From the NCBI GenBank assembly GCA_934454525.1, contig CAKSFM010000028.1, positions 1 to 12,112 on the forward strand: a DNA stretch of 12,112 nt, in the 5' to 3' direction. The stretch is from an uncultured Clostridia bacterium. Its GTDB lineage: Bacteria > Bacillota > Clostridia > UMGS1883. A model generated the notes under the pieces. That model made no database searches. It was not told the origin of the DNA and saw only the letters and a list, made by a program, of their open reading frames with translations. Positions 7,171 through 12,112 of this stretch are shown in pieces (within the stretch, counting starts at the first letter, position 1; the number at the start of each line of letters is the position of its first letter). The position numbers and the translations under genes are program-made.

Positions 7171-7929
7171 ATGATAAATATTATTGTTGTCGGAGTAAAC
7201 GGTAAAATGGGGCAGGTTATCTGCCGCATTGCCGAAGAATCCGGCTTCGCAAAGGTAGTTTGCGGAATTGATGTTAATGCTGTTGAAAAAAACGGATTTC
7301 CTGTTTATCCCTCGTTTGACCGTGTAACCGAAGAATGTGACGCGATTATTGATTTTTCGCATCCCTCTTCACTTGAAGGAACGCTTGAATATGCGCGTGA
7401 AAAAAAAATCGGTGCTGTGATTGCAACAACCGGGCTTTCACAGGAACAGGTTGAAATGATTCACGATGCCGCAAACGATATTCCGGTATTTTTCAGCGCG
7501 AATATGTCACTCGGCGTTAATCTTATAATTCAGCTCGCAAAAAAGGCTGCGGCAATATTAAACGGCAGCTTTGATATTGAAATAATTGAAAAGCATCACA
7601 ACCGTAAGATTGACGCTCCGAGCGGAACGGCGCTTGCAATTGCCGATGCAATCAATGAAGTGTGCGACCCGTCAAATGAATATGTTTATGACAGGCACAG
7701 CACACGAAAAAAACGCGGAAAACACGAAATCGGGATTCATTCTGTCCGCGGCGGCACAATTGTCGGCGAGCATGAAGTTATTTTTGCCGGGAATGATGAA
7801 ATCATCGAGATCAAGCACACCGCTGCCAGCAGAGAAATCTTTGCAGTCGGCGCGGTTAAAGCCGCGGCTTTCATTTCCGGCAGGAAAGCCGGATTGTATT
7901 GCATGGATGATCTTATTAATGAAGCATGA
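7171..7929 (+). CDS. dapB: 4-hydroxy-tetrahydrodipicolinate reductase
   Basis: NAD(P)H-dependent reductase giving tetrahydrodipicolinate for lysine and diaminopimelate synthesis, in competition with dipicolinate synthase for flux. The product is 252 residues, the family norm. The N-terminal nucleotide-binding loop is GVNGKMGQ (8-15). DFSHPSS (61-67) and ATTGLS (85-90) follow. The active-site block EKHHNRKIDAPSGTAL (140-155) carries His142, His143 and Lys146. The start is taken as ATG 7171 because AGGTGA (7160-7165) is 5 bases upstream; a GTG at 7162 would lie inside that ribosome binding site. It is the last gene of the operon, 19 bases after dapA, and is followed by a strong terminator. Confidence 0.97.
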   Translation: MINIIVVGVNGKMGQVICRIAEESGFAKVVCGIDVNAVEKNGFPVYPSFDRVTEECDAIIDFSHPSSLEGTLEYAREKKIGAVIATTGLSQEQVEMIHDAANDIPVFFSANMSLGVNLIIQLAKKAAAILNGSFDIEIIEKHHNRKIDAPSGTALAIADAINEVCDPSNEYVYDRHSTRKKRGKHEIGIHSVRGGTIVGEHEVIFAGNDEIIEIKHTAASREIFAVGAVKAAAFISGRKAGLYCMDDLINEA

Positions 7930-7947
7930 CAAGCTGCGGTAATGCGT

Positions 7948-8002
7948 AAAAACAACCTCCCGGCTGACGGATGAAAAATCCGTCCGCCGGGAGGTTGTTT
8001 TT
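7948..8002. terminator. Bidirectional intrinsic terminator between dapB and the coaD unit
   Basis: Arms 7948-7972 and 7978-8002 pair over 24 of 25 positions (one T/C mismatch at 7965/7985) around a GAAAA loop. The inner stem is GC-rich and the outer edges are A5 and T5. Each strand therefore ends the hairpin with a T-run, serving dapB on the plus strand and the stalk-protein gene on the minus strand, which converge here. Confidence 0.95.
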
Positions 8003-8027
8003 ATTTACCATAATCTATTCAGGTTCT

Positions 8028-8519
8028 TTATTTTTGCTCCGCAGCTCTCTGATTTTCGGCAATTGCGGGTTTTGATGCGTCTGAACGAACGTCTGCACGC
8101 GCTTTGCGGATTATAGACTGCGCCTTTGTAAGCTTTGCATCCGTATCTGCAAACAGGGAGTCAACATACTGCCTTGCTCCCATGCGAAGCTCGCGCGAAT
8201 TCTTCTGCGCGGCGGCAATAATCTGATTAGCCTGTTCATAAGCCTTTTTGGTAATCTCATGCTCGTCCACCATTTTAGCGGTCTTCTCTTTTGCACCTTT
8301 GATAATCTCGTCAGCTTCAGACTGCGCCTCGGCAAGGATACGCTTTCTCTCATCCTTTATCCAGCGCGCCTGCTTCATATCCTCGGGCAGATGAAGACGC
8401 AGCTCTTCAATGCTTGCCAAAATATCCTCTTTATCAATCATTGAGCGGTTAAGCAGCGGAATTGTCTTTGACTGCTCTATTTTATCCTCCAAAAGGTCAA
8501 TTATCTGCAATATTTCCAT
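8028..8519 (-). CDS. Conserved coiled-coil protein encoded next to coaD (F0 subunit b-like stalk)
   Basis: A soluble 163-residue protein dominated by charged and alanine-rich heptads from about residue 55 to 150 (for example AEAQSEADEIIKGAKEKTAK and AYEQANQIIAAAQKNSRELR). It predicts a long coiled coil like the stalk of ATP synthase subunit b or DivIVA-type proteins. There is no signal peptide or membrane segment. I recognise it as the small protein often found directly downstream of coaD in Clostridia and loosely annotated 'ATPase' or 'ATP synthase subunit B-like'; its function is not established. There is no nucleotide-binding motif, so the ATPase label is not supported. Its ATG overlaps the coaD stop by one base (TAATG), which implies translational coupling, and an AGGGGG tract (8529-8534) lies upstream within coaD. 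Confidence 0.85.
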   Translation of the reverse strand: MEILQIIDLLEDKIEQSKTIPLLNRSMIDKEDILASIEELRLHLPEDMKQARWIKDERKRILAEAQSEADEIIKGAKEKTAKMVDEHEITKKAYEQANQIIAAAQKNSRELRMGARQYVDSLFADTDAKLTKAQSIIRKARADVRSDASKPAIAENQRAAEQK

Positions 8520-9007
8520 TATCGTTTACCCCCTATTTTGTTATATATATCGCTAATTATCTCCTTGGGAACCATCTCGCTGAGATCGCCGTCAAACACA
8601 GCAACCTCTTTCACGATACTGGAGCTCAAATAAGAATATTGGCAATTCGTTGTAATAAAAAATGTTTCTATATCTGGCGCGAGCTGTTTATTAATCAAAG
8701 CCATCTGAAACTCATATTCAAAATCGCTGACTGCGCGCAGACCCTTTACAATAAACTGCGCCCCTTTTGCCCTTGCATAGTCAACCAAAAGTCCGGAAAA
8801 GCTTTCAACATAAACATTTTCAAAATTCCCCGTCACACGTTTAATCAGCTCCACGCGCTCCTCAACCGAAAAAAGCGGCGCCGTTTTTGCGCTGTTGGAA
8901 AGAATACTCACATATACTCTGTCAAACAGAGCGCTTGTCCTCTTTATAATATCAAGATGCCCGTTTGTAACGGGATCGAAGCTGCCCGGTACTATCGCCG
9001 TTTTCAT
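8519..9007 (-). CDS. coaD: Phosphopantetheine adenylyltransferase
   Basis: Transfers AMP from ATP to 4'-phosphopantetheine, the penultimate step of coenzyme A synthesis in the cytoplasm. The product is 162 residues, the family length. The nucleotidyltransferase signature GSFDPVTNGHLDII (8-21) carries His17. KGLRAVSDFEYEFQMALIN (88-106) binds substrate, and SSSIVKE (128-134) is the C-terminal ATP-binding motif. The start at 9007 is chosen because AGAGGA (9013-9018) is 5 bases upstream and the protein then begins MKTAIVPGSFDP, as in other members. An in-frame extension to 9058 adds 17 unrelated residues. It lies 74 bases after rsmD and is coupled to the coiled-coil gene. Confidence 0.97.
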   Translation of the reverse strand: MKTAIVPGSFDPVTNGHLDIIKRTSALFDRVYVSILSNSAKTAPLFSVEERVELIKRVTGNFENVYVESFSGLLVDYARAKGAQFIVKGLRAVSDFEYEFQMALINKQLAPDIETFFITTNCQYSYLSSSIVKEVAVFDGDLSEMVPKEIISDIYNKIGGKR

Positions 9008-9081
9008 AAGCTTCCTCTTTTCAGCATTTGTAATCATATGTACCGAAGTTATTCGCATAAACGAATCAATCGGTCAGTATA

Positions 9082-9633
9082 TCAATTCTGCACTGCCGCA
9101 TTGAGCACTGTTATGCCCACCCTGCCGTACTTTTTCTCCTTAACCGTGTTAAAGCATTGCGGAATATCGGGTTTTCCGATGCGAAAATCCCATTCGCACA
9201 CTATCACTCCGCCGTCCTTTAAAAGACCGTTTTCAAAAATGGCGCTCAGCGCCGCGAAGTACAAACCATCGGCATATGGCGGGTCAATAAAAATAATGTC
9301 AAAGGCAGTGCTGCAATTCTTTGCAAAATCTACCGCCGATGCATTTTTTACAGTTGCATATTTTTCCATACGAGCTGATGAAATATTGCTTTTTATACAG
9401 CTGAGCGCTGCCGCAGAATTGTCAACAAACACCGCTGTTTCCGCTCCTCTGCTCAGTGCTTCAAGTCCAAGCGCACCGCTGCCGGCGAACAAATCAAGCA
9501 CATCAGCGCCGGGGATATTCGGCATAAGCATACTGAAAACCGCTTCTTTCACACGATCAAGCGTCGGACGAGTGTCCTCCCCATCCGGAGAAATCAGATG
9601 CAGTCCCCTGCAGCAGCCGGAAATTATTCTCAA
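9082..9633 (-). CDS. rsmD: 16S rRNA (guanine966-N2)-methyltransferase
   Basis: Methylates G966 of 16S rRNA in the 30S subunit using S-adenosylmethionine. The product is 183 residues. It shows MRIISG at the N-terminus, RPTLDRVKEAVFSML (22-36), the AdoMet loop LDLFAGSGALGLEALSRGA (46-64) and the catalytic DPPY motif (117-120). The start is a TTG. Two adjacent TTG codons (9636 and 9633) exist; 9633 has GGAGG (9641-9645) 7 bases upstream and gives the usual MRI start. It is the first gene of rsmD-coaD-stalk, an order common in Clostridia. Confidence 0.95.
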   Translation of the reverse strand: MRIISGCCRGLHLISPDGEDTRPTLDRVKEAVFSMLMPNIPGADVLDLFAGSGALGLEALSRGAETAVFVDNSAAALSCIKSNISSARMEKYATVKNASAVDFAKNCSTAFDIIFIDPPYADGLYFAALSAIFENGLLKDGGVIVCEWDFRIGKPDIPQCFNTVKEKKYGRVGITVLNAAVQN

Positions 9634-9675
9634 CAAAACCCCTCCGTAACAATCTGCAAAATCATATACAATTAT

Positions 9676-9703
9676 ATTTTACAGTATATATGAAAAAAGT
9701 CAA
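9676..9703 (-). promoter_or_regulatory. Probable sigma-A promoter of rsmD-coaD
   Basis: On the minus strand TTGACT (9698-9703) is followed after 16 bases by TAAAAT (9676-9681), about 40 bases before the rsmD start, in an AT-rich stretch. Five of six bases match consensus in each box; the spacer is one short. Confidence 0.6.
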
Positions 9704-9840
9704 GTTTTTTTTATAATTTCCTTAATGTAAAATTCTGCCCGGCTCAGTGTGCTGCAAATTTTTCAGAAAATGCCCGAACAGGAATTTGAAAAGCATGGGA
9801 GTCACAACTTCATGTTTTTGCTGCTGTTATCCTAACTCAC

Positions 9841-10482
9841 CTACACAACGCGGCGCGCCGTAACATAGTGATTCACATAATATGATGATGTTATATTATC
9901 CATCACAACGCCTCTTCTGCTTGTTGGGGCATGAACAAATTTGTTATCTCCGATGTAAATCCCGACATGGTTGATTTTTCTGTCGCCGCGGTTTGAAAAG
10001 AACACTAAGTCGCCTGCAGCAAGATTTGATTTTGTAACATAGACGCCGCTCGACCCCTGCGATACCGATGAGCGCGGAAGCGAAACACCGTGCTGACGAT
10101 AAACATATGACGTAAGTCCGCTGCAATCAAATGCGTTCGGACCTGATGCTCCGTATGAATATGAATGGCCGATGTATTTCTGTGCCGTCTGCGCTGCCTG
10201 TGCGCCGACAGAAATTGCCACAGGAGTATTCGAAACGTATTGAGCGCTGACAAAACCAGTAACTCCGTTTGACATACGAATGTTATACCAACCGTTATCG
10301 GTATATATAACTTCCAATCCCGTACCGCCCGGCAGCGTACTTACAACATCACATTCCGTATTCGGCGAAACACGCACATTAAGCGAGTCGCAATTTACAT
10401 ACACATATTCCGCAGCAGCATTTACCGCCAGTGTCAACGTACAAATAATACCTATCAAAACAGAAAGTCTTTTTTTCTTCAT
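9841..10482 (-). CDS. Secreted SH3-domain NlpC/P60 peptidoglycan hydrolase
   Basis: Predicted extracellular cysteine peptidase cutting peptide bridges of peptidoglycan. It has 213 residues. Residues 1-24 are a signal peptide (KKKR, hydrophobic core, NAAA). A bacterial SH3 domain covers about 26-85 (SLNVRVSPNTECDVVSTLPGG, GWYNIRM, GVTGFVSAQYV). An NlpC/P60 domain covers about 96-213 with Cys120 in FDCSG, His172 in INHVGIYIG and His184 in FVHAPT, the catalytic set; LAAGDLVFF (154-162) is also typical. GGAGGTG (10486-10492 on the complement) precedes the ATG by 3-5 bases. It is monocistronic, with its own promoter and a palindrome spanning the start region. Target bond and timing are unknown; a spore or septum role is possible but unproven. 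Confidence 0.93.
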   Translation of the reverse strand: MKKKRLSVLIGIICTLTLAVNAAAEYVYVNCDSLNVRVSPNTECDVVSTLPGGTGLEVIYTDNGWYNIRMSNGVTGFVSAQYVSNTPVAISVGAQAAQTAQKYIGHSYSYGASGPNAFDCSGLTSYVYRQHGVSLPRSSVSQGSSGVYVTKSNLAAGDLVFFSNRGDRKINHVGIYIGDNKFVHAPTSRRGVVMDNITSSYYVNHYVTARRVV

Positions 10483-10487
10483 AATGC

Positions 10488-10530
10488 ACCTCCGATTGTT
10501 AACGATTTATATTTTACACCAATCGGAGGT
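10488..10530 (-). promoter_or_regulatory. Palindrome over the promoter spacer and ribosome binding site of the NlpC/P60 gene
   Basis: ACCTCCGATTG (10488-10498) and CAATCGGAGGT (10520-10530) are perfect 11-bp inverted copies 21 bases apart. One arm includes the GGAGGT ribosome binding site; the other lies between the -35 and -10 boxes of the predicted promoter. With that promoter the message would start near 10504, after the first arm, so the pair fits a DNA operator better than an RNA hairpin. If transcription starts further upstream, the arms would hide the ribosome binding site. Confidence 0.55.
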
Positions 10531-10539
10531 ATTTGTCAA
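10511..10539 (-). promoter_or_regulatory. Sigma-A promoter of the NlpC/P60 gene
   Basis: On the minus strand TTGACA (10534-10539), a 17-base spacer, and TAAAAT (10511-10516). The -35 is a full match and the -10 matches five of six bases. Start of transcription is expected near 10504, about 22 bases before the ATG. Confidence 0.75.
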
Positions 10540-10664
10540 ACTTTTTTAATATTTTTTTCATATTTTTTAATCATTCATTCATCATCACCCGTAACTTTCC
10601 CTTATTTTCGGCATTATTCGTCCTATAGTTCGCCTTATTTATTGTCACATTTAGTTAACATTTA

Positions 10665-11063
10665 TCATCTCAAGCTGTATTTTCCGAGCACATTCATATT
10701 TTTTGCTTCCTTTTCGGCAATCTCTTTCATAGATAAATCAAACGCATTGCAAAGGCTTGCAATATAAAAAAGTGTTTCACCAAGCTCGCCTTCAATTATA
10801 TCCTTACACTCATCGCATAGCTTTCCGTCAACCCCCGTGCTTCCCTTTGACAAAAAATAATCCTGCTCCTCTGTTTCGTTTTTCCCTCCGGTAATACAAG
10901 TGCAGCCACACCCTGTGGCAGATTTAACGGCACTGCGGCAAAGCTTTGCACACGAAATTTGAATTTTTGTCATTATATCCAGAATATTGCTGTTTCTTAT
11001 TAAAAGCTTTCCGACTTCGCTTTGAAATCTATCGAGACAATCATTTCCTGATTCTGATGTCAT
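10665..11063 (-). CDS. Small cysteine-rich protein with MazG-like C-terminal helix, unknown function
   Basis: A 132-residue cytoplasmic protein with no signal peptide. I recall similar proteins in Clostridia but know no assigned role. The N-terminal third is helical (DCLDRFQSEVGKLLIRNSNILDIMTK). The middle has CGCTC (52-56), and later CDEC (83-86), nine cysteines in all, suggesting a zinc or iron-sulfur site. The C-terminal IIEGELGETLFYIASLCNAFDLSMKEIAEKEAKNM resembles the metal-binding helix pair of MazG-type nucleotide pyrophosphohydrolases. The usual acidic residues are only partly present, so catalysis is doubtful. ATG 11063 is chosen: AAGGAGGT (11071-11078) is 7 bases upstream, whereas a GTG at 11072 overlaps it. 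The gene is monocistronic with its own sigma-A promoter. A metal-dependent regulatory or housekeeping role would be guesswork. Confidence 0.8.
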   Translation of the reverse strand: MTSESGNDCLDRFQSEVGKLLIRNSNILDIMTKIQISCAKLCRSAVKSATGCGCTCITGGKNETEEQDYFLSKGSTGVDGKLCDECKDIIEGELGETLFYIASLCNAFDLSMKEIAEKEAKNMNVLGKYSLR

Positions 11064-11102
11064 CGGTTTCACCTCCTTGCGTTGATTAACTCACTACATT
11101 AA

Positions 11103-11131
11103 ATTATAATTCCGCCGTGCCGATAAGTCAA
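11103..11131 (-). promoter_or_regulatory. Sigma-A promoter of the cysteine-rich protein gene
   Basis: On the minus strand TTGACT (11126-11131), a 17-base spacer and a perfect TATAAT (11103-11108). The message would start near 11096, about 33 bases before the ATG at 11063, consistent with vegetative expression. Confidence 0.85.
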
Positions 11132-11210
11132 CAAGACACTTTGTCATATTTTGGCAGTTTATGTTTTGAAATGTTTTTGCAATTTTTTTTGCAAAACTGT
11201 AGTTTTTTTC

Positions 11211-11239
11211 TTGACAACCGGTGTTTTTTTTATTATAAT
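11211..11239 (+). promoter_or_regulatory. Sigma-A promoter of tRNA-Trp
   Basis: TTGACA (11211-11216) and TATAAT (11234-11239) separated by 17 bases, a full consensus match, ending 17 bases before the tRNA. It is divergent from the promoter of the cysteine-rich protein gene. Confidence 0.93.
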
Positions 11240-11256
11240 AATGAGGTAACAAATTT

Positions 11257-11332
11257 AGGGGTATAGTTCAGTTGGTAGAATAACGGTCTCCAAAACCGCA
11301 GGTCGAGGGTTCGAGTCCTTCTGCCCCTGCCA
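11257..11332 (+). tRNA. tRNA-Trp (CCA anticodon)
   Basis: A complete cloverleaf can be drawn. Acceptor stem AGGGGTA (11257-11263) pairs with TGCCCCT (11322-11328). The D stem is GTTC/GAAT. The anticodon loop CTCCAAA has anticodon CCA at 11290-11292. The T arm is GAGGG-TTCGAGT-CCTTC. Discriminator G and an encoded CCA end (11330-11332) complete the 76 bases. The first anticodon-stem pair (A11283 with C11299) is mismatched, a minor oddity. It has its own promoter and terminator, so it is a single-gene transcription unit. Confidence 0.97.
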
Positions 11333-11335
11333 AAT

Positions 11336-11371
11336 AAGAGTGACTATTTTGATAGAATAGTTACTCTTTTT
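11336..11371 (+). terminator. Intrinsic terminator of tRNA-Trp
   Basis: AAGAGTGACTATT (11336-11348) pairs with AATAGTTACTCTT (11356-11368), 13 bp with one G-T wobble and a 7-base loop, followed by TTTCTTTT. It starts 4 bases after the tRNA CCA end. Confidence 0.9.
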
Positions 11372-11381
11372 CTTTTACCTT

Positions 11382-11425
11382 AAAACCTCGCAAATATTGC
11401 AGTGATGCAGTGTTTGCGAGGTTTT
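11382..11425. repeat. Long hairpin with GTGA tetraloop
   Basis: Positions 11382-11401 pair with 11406-11425 along 20 bp, including two G-T wobbles, around a GTGA loop of the stable GNRA type. The outer core AAAACCTCGCAAA / TTTGCGAGGTTTT is perfect. Both strands leave the stem through TTTT, so it can serve as a second terminator in either direction. It could also be a copy of a dispersed palindromic element. Confidence 0.75.
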
Positions 11426-11441
11426 GCGTATATATAAACAT

Positions 11442-11494
11442 AAAACGAGCAGTGCCATCAATGAACTGACTTCATGACGACACTGCTCGTTTTT
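11442..11494. terminator. Bidirectional terminator at the end of the cohesin-domain gene
   Basis: AAAACGAGCAGTG (11442-11454) pairs perfectly with CACTGCTCGTTTT (11481-11493). Inside is a second stem ATGAA/TTCAT (11461-11465 with 11471-11475). T-runs follow on both strands (TTTTT on plus, TTTTA on minus). It lies 38 bases after the stop of the minus-strand cohesin-domain gene and is the third hairpin in a row after tRNA-Trp. Confidence 0.8.
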
Positions 11495-11497
11495 GTA

Positions 11498-11528
11498 GTA
11501 ATCGTTAAATTTATGGGTAATCGTTAAA
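11498..11528. repeat. 12-bp direct repeat GTAATCGTTAAA
   Basis: Two perfect copies of GTAATCGTTAAA at 11498-11509 and 11517-11528, 19 bases apart start to start, just before the stop of the cohesin-domain gene. This could be local slippage, a protein site or the trace of a short duplication; nothing here decides between them. Confidence 0.6.
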
Positions 11529-11531
11529 ATT

Positions 11532-12112
11532 TTAATCTAACTCAATTCCTTTTGCATCACCGATAGGCTTTAGTGCAGTCAAACTGCTCCACCACATTAA
11601 TTTAGCTGTTTTAGCATTTTGGGGAGAGGATACGCTTATTTGTGTTTCGGTGTCATTAAAGCTTTTGAATGATATAAATTTTCCGCTTCCATCATAAAAA
11701 GAAACCAATATTATCCCTGGTGTGTTTTCCTTGCTTGTCAATGTATAATCGACATTATTTACTTTAATGTTTACACTCCGTTTTGATGTAATAATTGCTT
11801 TTCCTTGTACCAAACTGACCTTTACAGGATTTAGGTCACCGTCGACTATATCACCTTCATCAAACGAAACCGATATATCATAACTTCCCTCTGTTTCAGG
11901 AGCTGCAAATGTCAGATACGCAATAACGCCGTTGGAAGTATCAGCTTCCAAGCCGTCCCACACAAGTACAAATGGGCCGGAGGAGTAGCTCCCTGGTTTT
12001 GTCATTGCCAAACTTGAAAAACCATCTCCTCTTGCTATATTCGTTAATGTAAGGGATGTGCTGTAATCAAATGTTAATGTTGCCCCGCATATCCCTGTAT
12101 TTCCGGCAATTC
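11532..12112 (-). CDS. Cohesin-like-domain surface or secreted protein, C-terminal part
   Basis: The frame is open to the right edge, so the visible 192 residues are the C-terminus of a longer protein; the TTG at 12011 is internal. Residues 1-105 of the visible part look like a cohesin-family beta-sandwich: AGNTGICGATLTFDYSTSLTLTNIARGDGF, LVWDGLEADTSNGVIAYLTF, GSYDISVSFDEGDIVDGDLNPVKVSL. Cohesins bind dockerins in cellulosome-type assemblies, and related modules occur in clostridial surface proteins. A further domain of about 80 residues follows (IILVSFYDGSGKF, AKLMWWSSLTALKPIGDAKGIELD), resembling a tail repeated in clostridial extracellular proteins. No sortase motif or membrane tail is present at the C-terminus. 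Cell-surface or secreted location is inferred, since the N-terminus is not in the window. Confidence 0.85.
   Translation of the reverse strand, partial: IAGNTGICGATLTFDYSTSLTLTNIARGDGFSSLAMTKPGSYSSGPFVLVWDGLEADTSNGVIAYLTFAAPETEGSYDISVSFDEGDIVDGDLNPVKVSLVQGKAIITSKRSVNIKVNNVDYTLTSKENTPGIILVSFYDGSGKFISFKSFNDTETQISVSSPQNAKTAKLMWWSSLTALKPIGDAKGIELD

Noticed and set aside
8028..8519. ATPase function for the coiled-coil protein after coaD
   Set aside because: No Walker or other nucleotide-binding motif is present; the resemblance to ATP synthase subunit b is only that of a long alanine-rich coiled coil.
8462..9649. A 395-codon open frame on the plus strand across the coaD and rsmD region
   Set aside because: It lies antisense to two well-supported genes, has no ribosome binding site or family resemblance, and its translation is rich in Cys/His/Phe/Lys as expected of a shadow frame.
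9770..9835. Short plus-strand open frame beginning MPEQEFEKHG
   Set aside because: Twenty-one codons with no ribosome binding site or promoter, in the gap between rsmD and the NlpC/P60 gene; length is within chance expectation.
1..12112. CRISPR array or a multi-gene defence system
   Set aside because: No regularly spaced repeats, cas-like, restriction, toxin-antitoxin or reverse-transcriptase genes are seen; the repeats present are isolated hairpins and short duplications.

Overview
The window looks like a chromosomal segment of an endospore-forming member of the Clostridia, probably a gut Oscillospiraceae/Ruminococcaceae-type organism. The reasons are the dipicolinate synthase pair dpaA/dpaB, a SpoIID/LytB-type lytic transglycosylase, strong GGAGG-type ribosome binding sites with some TTG starts, perfect Gram-positive sigma-A promoters, and the clostridial order rsmD - coaD - coiled-coil 'stalk' protein. 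Most of it is core housekeeping and sporulation DNA. The unusual parts are the left edge, two palindromes placed over ribosome binding sites, and the hairpin-rich interval after the tRNA.

Layout. (1) 1-1243, minus: remnant of an integrative conjugative element. A ParA N-terminal half is fused in frame, at an ATT repeat, to the ATPase part of a VirB4-type conjugation protein, which then carries a one-base deletion; its 3' part runs off the left edge. (2) 1259-2612, minus: dpaA-dpaB, dipicolinate synthase. The end of dpaB appears to be replaced by foreign DNA containing three copies of TTGTCCCT. (3) 2680-5054, minus: SpoIID/LytB protein and queA, closed by an intrinsic terminator. (4) 5156-8002, plus: a perfect sigma-A promoter, then asd-dapA-dapB, closed by a strong bidirectional terminator. 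(5) 8028-9703, minus: rsmD-coaD-stalk protein. (6) 9841-10539, minus: secreted SH3-NlpC/P60 hydrolase with its own promoter and a palindrome over the start region. (7) 10665-11131, minus: small cysteine-rich protein with a MazG-like C-terminal helix. (8) 11211-11493, plus: tRNA-Trp with a perfect promoter, followed by three hairpins in a row. (9) 11532-12112, minus: C-terminal part of a protein with a cohesin-like domain, cut by the right edge.

How the genes fit together. asd and dapA lead to dihydrodipicolinate. DapB sends it to lysine and peptidoglycan; DpaA/DpaB oxidise it to dipicolinic acid for the spore core. Both branches of the pathway are therefore in this window, but in separate and oppositely oriented units. 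The SpoIID-type enzyme belongs to the same sporulation theme through engulfment-type peptidoglycan remodelling. If dpaB really is truncated, the dipicolinate branch would be the damaged one. I did not find a convincing new multi-gene defence or mobile system. The most informative anomalies are the mobile-element scar with the altered dpaB end and the two palindromes over start regions.
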